Of a stretch of DNA of 64,000 nucleotides, positions 42,654 to 51,061 are shown piece by piece. The DNA is taken from positions 124,001-188,000 of the forward strand of contig JALEFZ010000096.1 of the NCBI GenBank assembly GCA_022760475.1, in the 5' to 3' direction. Source of the DNA: Bacteroidia bacterium (lineage in GTDB: Bacteria > Bacteroidota > Bacteroidia > J057). The notes below the pieces were generated by a model. The model was given only the letters and a program-made list of their open reading frames with translations. It searched no databases and was not told where the DNA came from. Made by a program: the position numbers and the translations under genes. The first letter of the stretch is position 1; each line of letters begins with the position of its first letter.

Positions 42654-42683
42654 CTTTCCCTAAAGGTCAATTTGTAGGGAAAG
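42654..42683. promoter_or_regulatory. Inverted repeat before the barrel protein gene
   Basis: CTTTCCCTA (42654-42662) and TAGGGAAAG (42675-42683) form a perfect 9-bp inverted repeat with a 12-bp spacer, starting 10 bp upstream of the minus-strand start codon at 42644. It could be an operator or a leader hairpin that affects translation. Confidence 0.4.
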
Positions 42684-42848
42684 GAATTCATTGACTATCG
42701 TCAAGAAGTGCCAGGGATGTCAGGTCATGGATCTATATGATTAGAATTAAAATTCCATGGGGGTATTTATGGGCATTTGTTTCAATTATTCACATGATGT
42801 AAATTACATTAAGCATCAGTTTGATCATTCCCCATAATACAGCTTGAT

Positions 42849-43211
42849 ATGAAAGTAACTCCTGAACATAACGAAAGGATTGCAAAATTAACCTTTGCGT
42901 CAGTCTACCCTCACTATGTAGACAAAGTTGAAAAGAAAGGCCGTAGCAAGGAGGAATTGCATGAGGTCATCCATTGGTTAACAGGATTTGATGATGCAAA
43001 AATCCAGGAATTGATTGATAGCAAAGCTACGTTTAGGGAGCTTTTTCAAGCTGCCACCTTGCACCCAAACGCTCCCCTCATTAAGGGAGTGATTTGTGGC
43101 TATAGAATCGAGGAGATTGACAATGATTTGACCAGACAGGCTAGGTATATGGATAAATTGGTAGACGAATTGGCCAAGGGAAAGAAAATGGAAAAAATAC
43201 TTCGAAAATAA
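42849..43211 (+). CDS. DUF2200-family protein
   Basis: The 120-residue protein matches DUF2200: ERIAKLTFASVYPHYVDKVEKKGR, EVIHWLTGFDDAKIQELI, and HPNAPLIKGVICGYRIEEIDNDLTRQARYMDKLVDELAKGKKM are all family blocks. The fold is of the YdhG/DUF1801-like helical type as far as I know; function is unknown. It is cytoplasmic, monocistronic, and in normal codon use for the window. Confidence 0.88.
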   Translation: MKVTPEHNERIAKLTFASVYPHYVDKVEKKGRSKEELHEVIHWLTGFDDAKIQELIDSKATFRELFQAATLHPNAPLIKGVICGYRIEEIDNDLTRQARYMDKLVDELAKGKKMEKILRK

Positions 43212-43570
43212 GAAAGGCTTTTAGCCTACTCGACAGCGAATTTCCAATTAGGTAAGAGTTAAGAGCTTTTATCTCAACAGGTTGCTAAAATTTACACCAA
43301 CAAAGCATGAGAACTACCAGCCTGATGGTATTCTTTTATTTTTAATAGTTTATCAAGCTCAGCAAAGGCTCAAGCAGGACATGGACTATCAGGATGAAAA
43401 GTTTAAAGTGGGTCAGAATAAAAGAGCAGGAGAGGAGAAAAAGGCTCCGTCGTTCAGCATGTCAAAATTGAGAAGTTCGAGAGGTAAGAAGATTTAAACA
43501 CTGGAGAGGCCATAGTTTTTTCCATTAGCATATCAGAGGCAATTAGGTTCATAGAAAAATCTATCAACAA
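43212..43570. other. Intergenic region without a supported gene
   Basis: The 359 bases contain one open frame starting at TTG 43282 (71 codons), rejected because its composition is unlike the neighbouring genes and it has no recognisable domain. No repeats or hairpins of note. Confidence 0.5.
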
Positions 43571-44539
43571 ATGATACCATCCTTCAAATCAACGCTCCTT
43601 GCAATTATTTGGCTATGCTGGTTTTCCGGCTGTGCCCAGGATTCGGGGAGGATCTCTGTGGAAAAAATCACAGCCAATGGCATACAAGCAAGGCTCATCC
43701 AGAAAGCTGAAAACAATGACCGCCCACTGATCATCCTGGTACCCGGTTCGGGTGGAAGTTTTATACCGAACCAAGCCCTCGAAGGTCTGGTAAATGGCGG
43801 TTACAATGTTTTGTCAATAGCTTATTTTGGAAAAAAAGGGCTACCTAAAGAAATAGAGTTGGTTCCACTGGAATACCTTGAAAAAGTAGTACGCTGGGCA
43901 AAAAACAAATACAGCAACAGTAAGATAGTCCTATTAGGCATTTCAAAAGGAGCTGAATACAGTACAGTCTTCGCCAGCAAATACGACCTGTTGGATGGAT
44001 TAATTTGTTATTCACCCAGTAGTTTTGTACTCCCCAGGCATGTTGGAGTAAAGGAGGGTGAAGTCCAAAGATCTTCCTGGTCATATAAGGGTGAAAGGGT
44101 TCCCTGCGCCCAATTGGCTCCCTTTAAGGATCCAGCGGGAGAGGTTCACTATAAAAAATACATAGAGCCCATTTTTGAAAGCAAACAGGAGTTCTCCGTT
44201 TCATTGATTCGAGCATTTTTCGTCAAGTGTCCCATGCTCATGCTTTCAGGGGAGGATGACATGGTCTGGCCTTCCACAAAAATGTCTCAATTGCTTCAAT
44301 TCACAATAAAGAACAGCGAAAGTCCCACTTCTTCATTTAAACATATTTCCTACAAAGATTGCGGCCATCAATTCTTTTGGTTTGGAGATGGCCAGCCCGA
44401 AAGCAGGCCTCTGTACCAATCTGTGAACCTGACTGGGATCAAAAAGCATAAATTCCTATTTGGGGGAACTGATGAAGGAACCATCAAAGCCATGGTAGAT
44501 TCTAAAAAGGCAGTTTTTGAGTTTTTGGAAGGAATGTGA
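43571..44539 (+). CDS. BAAT-type acyl-CoA thioester hydrolase/acyltransferase C-terminal domain lipoprotein
   Basis: The 322-residue alpha/beta hydrolase has an SPII signal with lipobox FSGC (Cys21). It matches the C-terminal domain of the BAAT (bile acid-CoA:amino acid N-acyltransferase/acyl-CoA thioesterase) family: PLIILVPGSGGSF, nucleophile motif LLGISKGAEYS (S125), acid in LSGEDDMVWPS and histidine in DCGHQFFW. The N-terminal BAAT domain is absent. Periplasmic anchoring argues against CoA esters as the natural substrate. It is monocistronic, followed by a Crp-type gene. Confidence 0.82.
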   Translation: MIPSFKSTLLAIIWLCWFSGCAQDSGRISVEKITANGIQARLIQKAENNDRPLIILVPGSGGSFIPNQALEGLVNGGYNVLSIAYFGKKGLPKEIELVPLEYLEKVVRWAKNKYSNSKIVLLGISKGAEYSTVFASKYDLLDGLICYSPSSFVLPRHVGVKEGEVQRSSWSYKGERVPCAQLAPFKDPAGEVHYKKYIEPIFESKQEFSVSLIRAFFVKCPMLMLSGEDDMVWPSTKMSQLLQFTIKNSESPTSSFKHISYKDCGHQFFWFGDGQPESRPLYQSVNLTGIKKHKFLFGGTDEGTIKAMVDSKKAVFEFLEGM

Positions 44540-44592
44540 TGTATATTAAGCTCAAAAAATAAAGGCTGTCAGGCAATTTTTTCACGAGTCCT

Positions 44593-45162
44593 ATGCAGAA
44601 GCTAATCTCTTTCCTCAAAACAGAATTAAGTCTTCCCGAAGGATTAGTGCCGCAGGTTGTAGATTTCTACGACCTAGAGCAGTTGAAAAAGGATGAATTC
44701 TTGGTAAAAAAAGGTCAATACTGCCATAAAATGTACCTGATTGAGGAAGGCTACCTGCGATTTTTCTCTCAATCGGAGAAAAAGGAAATTACCCATTGGA
44801 TATTCGGTAGGGATCAAATGGTGACCGACCTTTCCAGCTTCTTTTTGCAGCAGCCAGCCAAATGGAACATTCGCGCCCTGACTGATACAGAGGTTTATTC
44901 CCTCTCCCATTCGAATTATCAGGTTCTCCGCAAACAAGTGAAGGGATGGGACAATTATGAGAAATTATTCCTGGTCAAATTGATGTCTGCTCTGGAGAAT
45001 CGGGTCTATGCCCTATTGTCCATGTCTGCAGAGGAGCGCTACCTATACCTCTTCAATTCAGACAGCAACATGTTCAATGAACTTCCCTTGCAATACCTTG
45101 CTTCAATGTTGGGAATGACTCCGGAAACCTTGAGTAGAATTCGAGGAAAATTCATTTCTTGA
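44593..45162 (+). CDS. Crp/Fnr-family transcriptional regulator
   Basis: The 189-residue protein has a cyclic-nucleotide-binding-type domain (KKDEFLVKKGQYCHKMYLIEEGYLRFFSQ...) and a C-terminal HTH (LQYLASMLGMTPETLSRIRGKFIS). It sits between the BAAT-type lipoprotein gene (53 nt upstream) and a decayed enoyl-CoA hydratase gene. It may have regulated the latter or the Rieske oxygenase gene at 45642. Confidence 0.9.
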   Translation: MQKLISFLKTELSLPEGLVPQVVDFYDLEQLKKDEFLVKKGQYCHKMYLIEEGYLRFFSQSEKKEITHWIFGRDQMVTDLSSFFLQQPAKWNIRALTDTEVYSLSHSNYQVLRKQVKGWDNYEKLFLVKLMSALENRVYALLSMSAEERYLYLFNSDSNMFNELPLQYLASMLGMTPETLSRIRGKFIS

Positions 45163-45241
45163 TTTTTATCAAGAGCTCTTAGGCCATAGCCTCCTACCTT
45201 TATATCAAAGCTACTACACGAATTGACAAAAATCCTTCTTC

Positions 45242-45561
45242 ATGGTTTATAAGGAGATTAATTTCATTGTTCATAATGAAATTACAATCATCTAATTCAA
45301 TTCGCCCTGGGGTGATAAACTTGATAAGGCCTCGCACCCATCCTGAATTAATTGAGTCCCTGCAGGGAATTCAAAAGCAATGATGCCTATAAGGTGGCCA
45401 TCATTACTGGGCGAGCCATAGAAGCACAGGAAGTCTATGGGATTGGCCTGGTCAATGAGGTAATTCGCAAAGAACAATCCCTTACCAAAGGATTGCAGGT
45501 AGAGGCAGAAAAATTTCTGGATTCCATTTATGGAGTAGAAACCATGGAAGGGTTCAAATAA
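45242..45561 (+). pseudogene. Remnant of an enoyl-CoA hydratase/isomerase (crotonase) gene
   Basis: ATG at 45242 gives MVYKEINFIVHNEITII and then a stop, which fits the first strand of a crotonase. Further on, 45367-45561 reads EFKSNDAYKVAIITGRAIEAQEVYGIGLVNEVI ... FLDSIYGVETMEGFK, the crotonase segment after the second active-site loop (TGR.I.A.EA...GLVNEV). The central part with both oxyanion-hole loops is missing, and frames change in between. The enzyme cannot be functional. Confidence 0.6.
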
Positions 45562-45641
45562 TTCAACGATCACCTGCTCCCTGACAGACAATATGACCAA
45601 AAGACAAAAACTCCTAGAATCATTAGAAAAGATTAAAAATC

Positions 45642-46808
45642 ATGAAAAAGGAACAACAAATTCAGATTTTTGAAAGCGTTTTTGAAGGGCTGGAAAAACA
45701 AAAGCAAAAAAAGGACGCAGATGGCATTACCCATCAAATAAATGCTGACAGGTATACTTCATCAGAAAGATTGGGACAGGAGAAAGAAGTTATTTTTAAA
45801 CACTTCCCAATCGTGACCGGCCCTGCTACCCAACTTCAAAAAGCGGGAGATTACTTCCTGCATGACCTGGCAGACGTGCCCATCATTGTGATGAGAGGTA
45901 AGGATGACAAGCTAAGGGCTTTCCTGAATATGTGCCGCCACCGTGGAGTTCGTCTATTAGAAGAAAAGGAAGGCAAGGTGAAGCGAAACATCGTTTGTCC
46001 CTATCATGCCTGGTCATACAATACCGAGGGCTGTTTGCAATTTGTCTTTCACCCACAGGGTTTCAGCAAGGTCGAGGAAGCTACTCACAGCTTAATCGAG
46101 CTGGATTGTTGGGTGAGAATGGGGATGGTTTTTGTGGTTCCCAATCCTGACTTGAAAGGAAAAATCAACATAGATTCTTGGCTATCAGAAGTCTATGCCA
46201 TTACCGAAGGTTTTGAATTTGGAGACTTCTATCCATTCCATAAAACAGAAGGCAAGCTGGATTGTAACTGGAAGCTATTGGTAGATGGTGGACTGGAGGG
46301 ATATCATTTCAAAATCGCCCATTCCAAGACCATTGGTCCCTATTTCCTGGACAACATGAGCATTAATACAGAAAATAAGCTCCACAGTTGTATCATTTTT
46401 CCGAAGCGAGCCATGAAAAAGATGAAAGAGGAAGCTCCAGATGAATGGAATTTCAGGAAAGCAGCCAATATACTGGTTCACATTTTCCCAAATACGGTTA
46501 TTCTAATTGAGCCTGATCACATCATGGTGGTATCTTTTTGCCCCATTGACGAGAAGACCACGGCCTATACTTCATTCATGCTGTTGCCCAAAGAACCGGT
46601 TACGGAGAAGGAAAAAGAGTATTGGACATTGAATGCCAACATCTTCTGGAATGCCATCAAAGAAGACAATGAAATGGCCATCCTCCAGCAAAAGAGTTTC
46701 AATGGCTATTCCAAAACACATTTAACCGTAGGGAGCTATGAGAAGTTGTTGCTTCAATTCGAAAGGCTGGTAGACGAAGCACTTAAAGGAAAAGAGCTAC
46801 AAGCATAA
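45642..46808 (+). CDS. Rieske non-heme iron oxygenase, alpha subunit
   Basis: The 388-residue protein has a Rieske 2Fe-2S domain with CRHRG (C98, H100) and CPYHAW (C119, H122). A catalytic domain follows with the mononuclear iron ligands H222 and H227 in GLEGYHFKIAH; the carboxylate ligand is probably in the KEDNE segment. It resembles choline monooxygenase/carnitine oxygenase-like alpha subunits. No ferredoxin or reductase gene is adjacent, so electrons must come from elsewhere in the genome. Cytoplasmic. It follows the crotonase remnant and ends at a double hairpin. Confidence 0.93.
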   Translation: MKKEQQIQIFESVFEGLEKQKQKKDADGITHQINADRYTSSERLGQEKEVIFKHFPIVTGPATQLQKAGDYFLHDLADVPIIVMRGKDDKLRAFLNMCRHRGVRLLEEKEGKVKRNIVCPYHAWSYNTEGCLQFVFHPQGFSKVEEATHSLIELDCWVRMGMVFVVPNPDLKGKINIDSWLSEVYAITEGFEFGDFYPFHKTEGKLDCNWKLLVDGGLEGYHFKIAHSKTIGPYFLDNMSINTENKLHSCIIFPKRAMKKMKEEAPDEWNFRKAANILVHIFPNTVILIEPDHIMVVSFCPIDEKTTAYTSFMLLPKEPVTEKEKEYWTLNANIFWNAIKEDNEMAILQQKSFNGYSKTHLTVGSYEKLLLQFERLVDEALKGKELQA

Positions 46809-46818
46809 GGTAAACATC

Positions 46819-46869
46819 AAAAATGGGTCATAACAAGCTGCTTGTCCCCTGCAGCTTCGACCCATTTTT
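46819..46869. terminator. Bidirectional terminator with nested hairpin
   Basis: AAAAATGGGTC (46819-46829) pairs with GACCCATTTTT (46859-46869); inside the loop, AAGCTGC (46835-46841) pairs with GCAGCTT (46851-46857). The structure ends in T-runs on both strands and separates the Rieske oxygenase gene from the convergent barrel gene. Confidence 0.8.
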
Positions 46870-46874
46870 AGAGG

Positions 46875-48050
46875 TTAGAACCGAATCCCAGCTTCTACAA
46901 ACGCATTCCCCGCACCCATGCGATGTTGTAAGGGGGCTTCCTTGGCACTCAGGTCTATACCTGAGTTTAGTTGAAGGCCTGTTCGGATGAATATCCGATC
47001 TCCTATCTGACGACCAATGGCTGTTTGCAGGCTGGTATAAACATCTCTGGAATTTGTGTAGATCTCCCCAATCTGGACTTCGCTTGCCAGTTCGCCTTCA
47101 CTTACAAAAAAGTCTGTTTCAGTAATTTGCTTTAGCTGCAAGCCCAAACCAGCTGAGACATCCCAGAAAAAATCCTTGAGGTAAAAACGTCTACCAAGCT
47201 CTACCTGCGCAGTAAAAAGGTGATAATGGTTGTATAACTCGTAGCTTTCCAGCACCTTTTGCTCTTCCGTTTCCCTTAGGTAGCTTGTTTGAATGTTGTC
47301 TTTGTAGAGCTTATAGGTAGTGCTTAGCGAAAATAGAAGTTGATGCTTGAATTCACGTTCGTACCTTAGGCCAAGGCTATAGTCCAATTGTGCCTCCTCG
47401 AGCTTTTCACGCCAGCGTATGTCTTCCTCTCCAGCAGATACGAAAGTTGTTTGATGACGTCCCAAGCCTGCCCTGATGCTTAATCGGTTTCGACCAACCT
47501 TTGACAGGGACAAAACAGGTCCAGGATCGGCAGATTCGAAGACATAAAAGTCTGAGCTGATGGCTGTACTTAAGTCTACCCCTGGATTTAAATTCCAACT
47601 ACCTATGTAAACATGCTGGCTTTGGGAATTAAAGAATTCATTGGAAGCGATAAAACTAGCTTCCTCTTTGGGACTTACAGCTTTTGGTTTGGGGTAGGCT
47701 AAGGAGAATTCGTTTTCCAACAACCCAATATGCCCCTCCATGGCCAATGCAGCATTGGAATCCATTTCTATGGGCGCAAGTTGAGGGAGATCCATACTCA
47801 ACCTACTTGAATCGGACTTTTGTCCGAAGGAGGGTACTGCCTTTTCAACGAAGACTTTATTTTTATCTAGGGTGGACTTATTATATTGATTAATTCCCCA
47901 AAAGACTCCGGAAAAGCCAATTAACAACAGGAGGACCCATAAAATACGATATGGAAACATTTGACGCTTAGGCTTTTCAATCCCATTCCAAATTGCCATT
48001 CGGTCAAAATCCTGCGGTAATTGATCAAATTTTTCCCTTAACTCACTCAT
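46875..48050 (-). CDS. Anti-sigma-like membrane protein with C-terminal beta-barrel-type domain
   Basis: The 391-residue product has a short cytoplasmic N-terminus (MSELREKFDQLPQDFDRMAIWNGIE) and one membrane helix (about 36-54, ILWVLLLLIGFSGVFWGI). A disordered periplasmic linker follows, then about 240 residues of alternating beta strands (SLGLRYEREFKHQLLFSLSTTYKLY, AGNAFVEAGIRF at the end) resembling a small outer membrane barrel. Its start overlaps the stop of the ECF sigma gene (ATGA). Position and topology suggest a regulator of that sigma factor that reaches the outer membrane; this is inference, and no zinc anti-sigma motif is present. Confidence 0.75.
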   Translation of the reverse strand: MSELREKFDQLPQDFDRMAIWNGIEKPKRQMFPYRILWVLLLLIGFSGVFWGINQYNKSTLDKNKVFVEKAVPSFGQKSDSSRLSMDLPQLAPIEMDSNAALAMEGHIGLLENEFSLAYPKPKAVSPKEEASFIASNEFFNSQSQHVYIGSWNLNPGVDLSTAISSDFYVFESADPGPVLSLSKVGRNRLSIRAGLGRHQTTFVSAGEEDIRWREKLEEAQLDYSLGLRYEREFKHQLLFSLSTTYKLYKDNIQTSYLRETEEQKVLESYELYNHYHLFTAQVELGRRFYLKDFFWDVSAGLGLQLKQITETDFFVSEGELASEVQIGEIYTNSRDVYTSLQTAIGRQIGDRIFIRTGLQLNSGIDLSAKEAPLQHRMGAGNAFVEAGIRF

Positions 48051-48604
48051 TGGACTATTGATAATCGTGCCTGATAGGCACTAATTTTTTCTCTTAACAT
48101 TTTTTTTGCCCTGGCAAGGTAAACCCTGCTGCTGTTGATGTTGATGGCTAGCATCTCTGCAATCTCTTCATGGCTATAACCTTCGATCTGCCTCATGTTG
48201 AAGATGACCCTGTCTCGGGGGGTGAGCTCCTCAATAAACTTCAGGATATATCCTGCTTCCAATTCCTCCCATGCGGTAGGATTTTGGTCAGGTAAGGCTA
48301 AACCTTCCTCAATCTCTTCGAAGAAGGACTTACGCTTTTTGAGGAAATCCAGGGCACATCGGACATGGATTTTTCTTATCCAACTCAACAGTTGTCCCTT
48401 GCTTTCATCGTAATTCTTCAGATGTTTGAAAACCCTTGTGAAACCGTTCTGCAAAATGTCCTGGGTATCCTGGTGGTTGCATGTGTAGCGATAAACCGTG
48501 TTGTACATCGCCTGAACATACTTGTTGTACAATTCCCACTGGGCAGCGGGATCGCATTTCAAGCAGGCAATGACCAACTCCTTATCTGTTACAAATTTTC
48601 CCAT
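48047..48604 (-). CDS. ECF-type RNA polymerase sigma factor
   Basis: The 185-residue sigma-70 protein has region 2 (AAQWELYNKYVQAMYNTVYRYTCNHQDTQDILQNGFTRVFKHLKN) and region 4 (DRVIFNMRQIEGYSHEEIAEMLAININSSRVYLARAKKMLREKI). It is typical of Bacteroidota group 4 factors. It overlaps the downstream anti-sigma-like barrel gene by 4 bp, so the two are translationally coupled. It is the second sigma operon in the window, differing from the one at 27.2 kb in partner type. Confidence 0.95.
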   Translation of the reverse strand: MGKFVTDKELVIACLKCDPAAQWELYNKYVQAMYNTVYRYTCNHQDTQDILQNGFTRVFKHLKNYDESKGQLLSWIRKIHVRCALDFLKKRKSFFEEIEEGLALPDQNPTAWEELEAGYILKFIEELTPRDRVIFNMRQIEGYSHEEIAEMLAININSSRVYLARAKKMLREKISAYQARLSIVQ

Positions 48605-48668
48605 TCAATCTGCCAATCGGGGCAACATTTATTGGACAGCTAAAAAAGTTTACAAGTTTATATAAATC

Positions 48669-48718
48669 GCAGCCTGCATTAGAAGGATAAGCTTCACCAG
48701 CAGGCTGCTACTTTTAGG
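48669..48718 (-). terminator. Hairpin terminator after the beta-helix lipoprotein gene
   Basis: GCAGCCTGC (48669-48677) and GCAGGCTGC (48710-48718) form a perfect 9-bp GC-rich stem with a 32-nt loop, starting 5 bp downstream of the stop codon of the minus-strand gene at 48724. Confidence 0.6.
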
Positions 48719-48723
48719 TTTAA

Positions 48724-49986
48724 TTAAAAGTCATTCAAAGCACCACTGGCATCAGCTACAGTCCAGCCTGCAAAGCTAGCCTTGCTAGCTCCCACACTAG
48801 GTGTAGTTACCAGGCTTACGCTTGGTGCTCTATTCACGAAAGCATCATTTCCATTTAAGCCTTTATCCACAAATATCGTCCCTACCGTAGTATTGCCACT
48901 AGACAGGTGGGATACATTGATTTCAAGGTTAAGTACATCGATCAAACCAGCCAACCAGTTGTCTGCATCCCTGTCTCTCTGCAAGATCACTTCTGAAACG
49001 GCATCAAATCCGAAAAAGTAAGAACTCTCGATGACACAGTTTACATTTCCCTGGAAGTCAATGTAGTCCTCTCCAAGCTGGCTTCCTTTGAAAGAAGAAT
49101 TTTTGATGGTAAATGACGGATTGTTGGCGCCACTTCCCCCATCCAATTCAAGAGAAGAATTTCCATCTGTTCCACCAATACCGATCAGGTTATCCATGGT
49201 TCCTGCATATCCCTTGTTCAGGTCAAATCCATCGTCCTGGAAGGAAGAAGTTACGACATTGTTGATATCTACTGTACCTCCAAGGATCACCATGCCATCG
49301 TCCGCATTGGAGTAGAGCTCTACATGGTCGATGGTAGTCCCACTACCTACACCAGCCAATACAAGTCCACATCCAGGCTGATCCTGAACCATTTCATATC
49401 CCGCATGGCGGATGGAAACATAGCTGAGGCTTCCTGAATTATCGGTTGCAGCCTGTCCTCCATAGATGGGGGCAGTTGGCAGCAATTCGATCATAGTGGG
49501 CGATGACCATGAAGATACAGGCGCTTCGCCCAGGATAATAACTCCTGCCCAAAGGCCATTGTCGCTGGCTCCCATATTGGGCGAAAGGACAGTGCCAGGT
49601 AAAATAGAATCCGCAAGGGAGGTGAAAATAATTGGGCAAGTAGCATTTCCTTGTGCATCCAATTTGGCTCCCCTGTCGATGACCAAACCAGTTGCTCCAT
49701 TCGCAGCTTTTACGACTACACATGATTCGATTGTAAGGGTTGCTCCATTTGAAACCGTAATCAGAGAATCAAGGATGTAGACATTTCCGCTTGCCCAGGT
49801 AACGTTGCTGGTGATGTCGGAATTTACATGGATGATTGAACCCTGGAATTCCTGATTTCCTTGGTTGCCATTACCGTCTTCAGTTTCTGAAGGAGTTACC
49901 GGAGTCAAAGTAATATTGTCCTGCTGACATTGCACAAGTAAAAGGATAGGCAATGCAGTTATTAGTAGAAAAAAGAATCTTCTCAT
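48724..49986 (-). CDS. Lipoprotein with right-handed beta-helix-like repeats
   Basis: The 420-residue protein has an SPII signal with lipobox LLVQC (Cys20) and a Thr/Pro/Glu-rich linker. The body alternates short strands with polar turns (VNNVVTSSFQDDGFDLNKGYAGTMDN, GGTDGNSSLELDGGSGANNPSFTIKNSSFKG). This is the pattern of parallel beta-helix proteins such as polysaccharide-binding or lyase-like surface lipoproteins. The family is widespread in Bacteroidota without known role. No catalytic residues are evident. It stands alone with 118 bp to the sigma factor gene. Confidence 0.8.
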   Translation of the reverse strand: MRRFFFLLITALPILLLVQCQQDNITLTPVTPSETEDGNGNQGNQEFQGSIIHVNSDITSNVTWASGNVYILDSLITVSNGATLTIESCVVVKAANGATGLVIDRGAKLDAQGNATCPIIFTSLADSILPGTVLSPNMGASDNGLWAGVIILGEAPVSSWSSPTMIELLPTAPIYGGQAATDNSGSLSYVSIRHAGYEMVQDQPGCGLVLAGVGSGTTIDHVELYSNADDGMVILGGTVDINNVVTSSFQDDGFDLNKGYAGTMDNLIGIGGTDGNSSLELDGGSGANNPSFTIKNSSFKGSQLGEDYIDFQGNVNCVIESSYFFGFDAVSEVILQRDRDADNWLAGLIDVLNLEINVSHLSSGNTTVGTIFVDKGLNGNDAFVNRAPSVSLVTTPSVGASKASFAGWTVADASGALNDF

Positions 49987-50237
49987 GTTATTAAGGTTTT
50001 TCGTTGAGTTAGTGGAATAGAACTTTGGCCTCAGACTCTATCTACACCCTTAATACTTCAGCAAATTCCCAAACGATACTCAACGACTCTGTTTTCTTTC
50101 AAAAAGTTAGCTAACTTCCTCATATCCAAAAAGCTAATTCACAAAAAACTTTTTCCTTGCCATCACCTTCATAGCAGGGGATCGGGAGCAAAGCGTTAGC
50201 GTTTCCGTGGTTTTTCTGAAAAATAAAATTTCAGCTT

Positions 50238-50900
50238 ATGAAAGTTTACCTGATACCTGGATTAGGATATACACACAGACTTTTTGAAAAGCTCACATTC
50301 AAATCGCCAAAGATTGAACATCTCGACTGGATTGAGCCCAAAGCAAACGAAGCCATCTCAGACTATGCAGCAAGACTTTCAGAAGGGGTTCAGACCCAAG
50401 GAGAATCATTATGTATGATTGGCCACTCCTTTGGTGGGATCATCGCTCAGGAGATTGCGAAGCATAAAAAAATAGATAGCATCGTCCTTATTTCAAGCAT
50501 TCGTTCACGGAATGAGCTGCCATTTTTTTTCAAAATGGCCAATCCACTGGCCCTCCACAAACTTTTTTCAAGGAATCTAGCCATCAAAACAGTCCGGTAT
50601 TGGGGTGTGAATCATGGTTTTGAAACCAAGGAGGAACAAAGCCTTTTTCGGGAAATGGTAGCCTCTCATTCCGATAATTATTTACAATGGGCATTAAAAA
50701 CATTATCCTCATGGAAAGGAATTCAAGTACCTAAATCTACCAGGATTTATCAGATTCATGGTAATCGTGACAAGACCTTCCCGTTGAAATTACTCAACAA
50801 TCCAGATAAAATAGTTGAAAAGGGATCACATATCATGGTTTATAAGCAAGCTCCTTTGGTGGAAGAAATCCTAAGAAGCTGTTTAAATTTAGATTTTTGA
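50238..50900 (+). CDS. Alpha/beta hydrolase
   Basis: The 220-residue cytoplasmic alpha/beta hydrolase has the nucleophile elbow GHSFGG (S64), acid probably in HGNRDKTFP (D175 region) and histidine in KGSHIMVYKQ near 205. The N-terminal MKVYLIPGLGYTHRLF carries the oxyanion loop. It is shorter than typical esterases but complete. Substrate unknown. Its 250-bp upstream region separates it from the divergent beta-helix lipoprotein gene. Confidence 0.85.
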   Translation: MKVYLIPGLGYTHRLFEKLTFKSPKIEHLDWIEPKANEAISDYAARLSEGVQTQGESLCMIGHSFGGIIAQEIAKHKKIDSIVLISSIRSRNELPFFFKMANPLALHKLFSRNLAIKTVRYWGVNHGFETKEEQSLFREMVASHSDNYLQWALKTLSSWKGIQVPKSTRIYQIHGNRDKTFPLKLLNNPDKIVEKGSHIMVYKQAPLVEEILRSCLNLDF

Positions 50901-50932
50901 GTTAACAGGTAGGATTTTAATGTTCTCATAAA

Positions 50933-51028
50933 ATGAAGAACTCAGGTTCTAAAAAGCCAACTGTAAAAAGAAAGTTAATTTTCACACAGCTTCTTAATGA
51001 AATCATACCTGAACTTGGAAAAGCGTGA
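50933..51028 (+). CDS. Possible 31-aa small protein
   Basis: ATG at 50933 to TGA at 51026 encodes a basic 31-residue peptide (MKNSGSKKPTVKRKLIFTQL...). It lies 33 bp after the hydrolase gene and in the same frame as the methyltransferase gene starting at 51062. It could be a small gene, a leader peptide or chance. There is no recognisable similarity. Confidence 0.2.
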   Translation: MKNSGSKKPTVKRKLIFTQLLNEIIPELGKA

Positions 51029-51061
51029 TCCGTCATTAAAGGAAATAACATTCACATAAAC

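Noticed and set aside
43282..43497. 71-codon frame with TTG start
   Set aside because: No ATG near the start, basic low-complexity ending, no recognisable domain.
45292..45600. 102-codon minus-strand frame
   Set aside because: It is the antisense shadow of the crotonase remnant on the plus strand.
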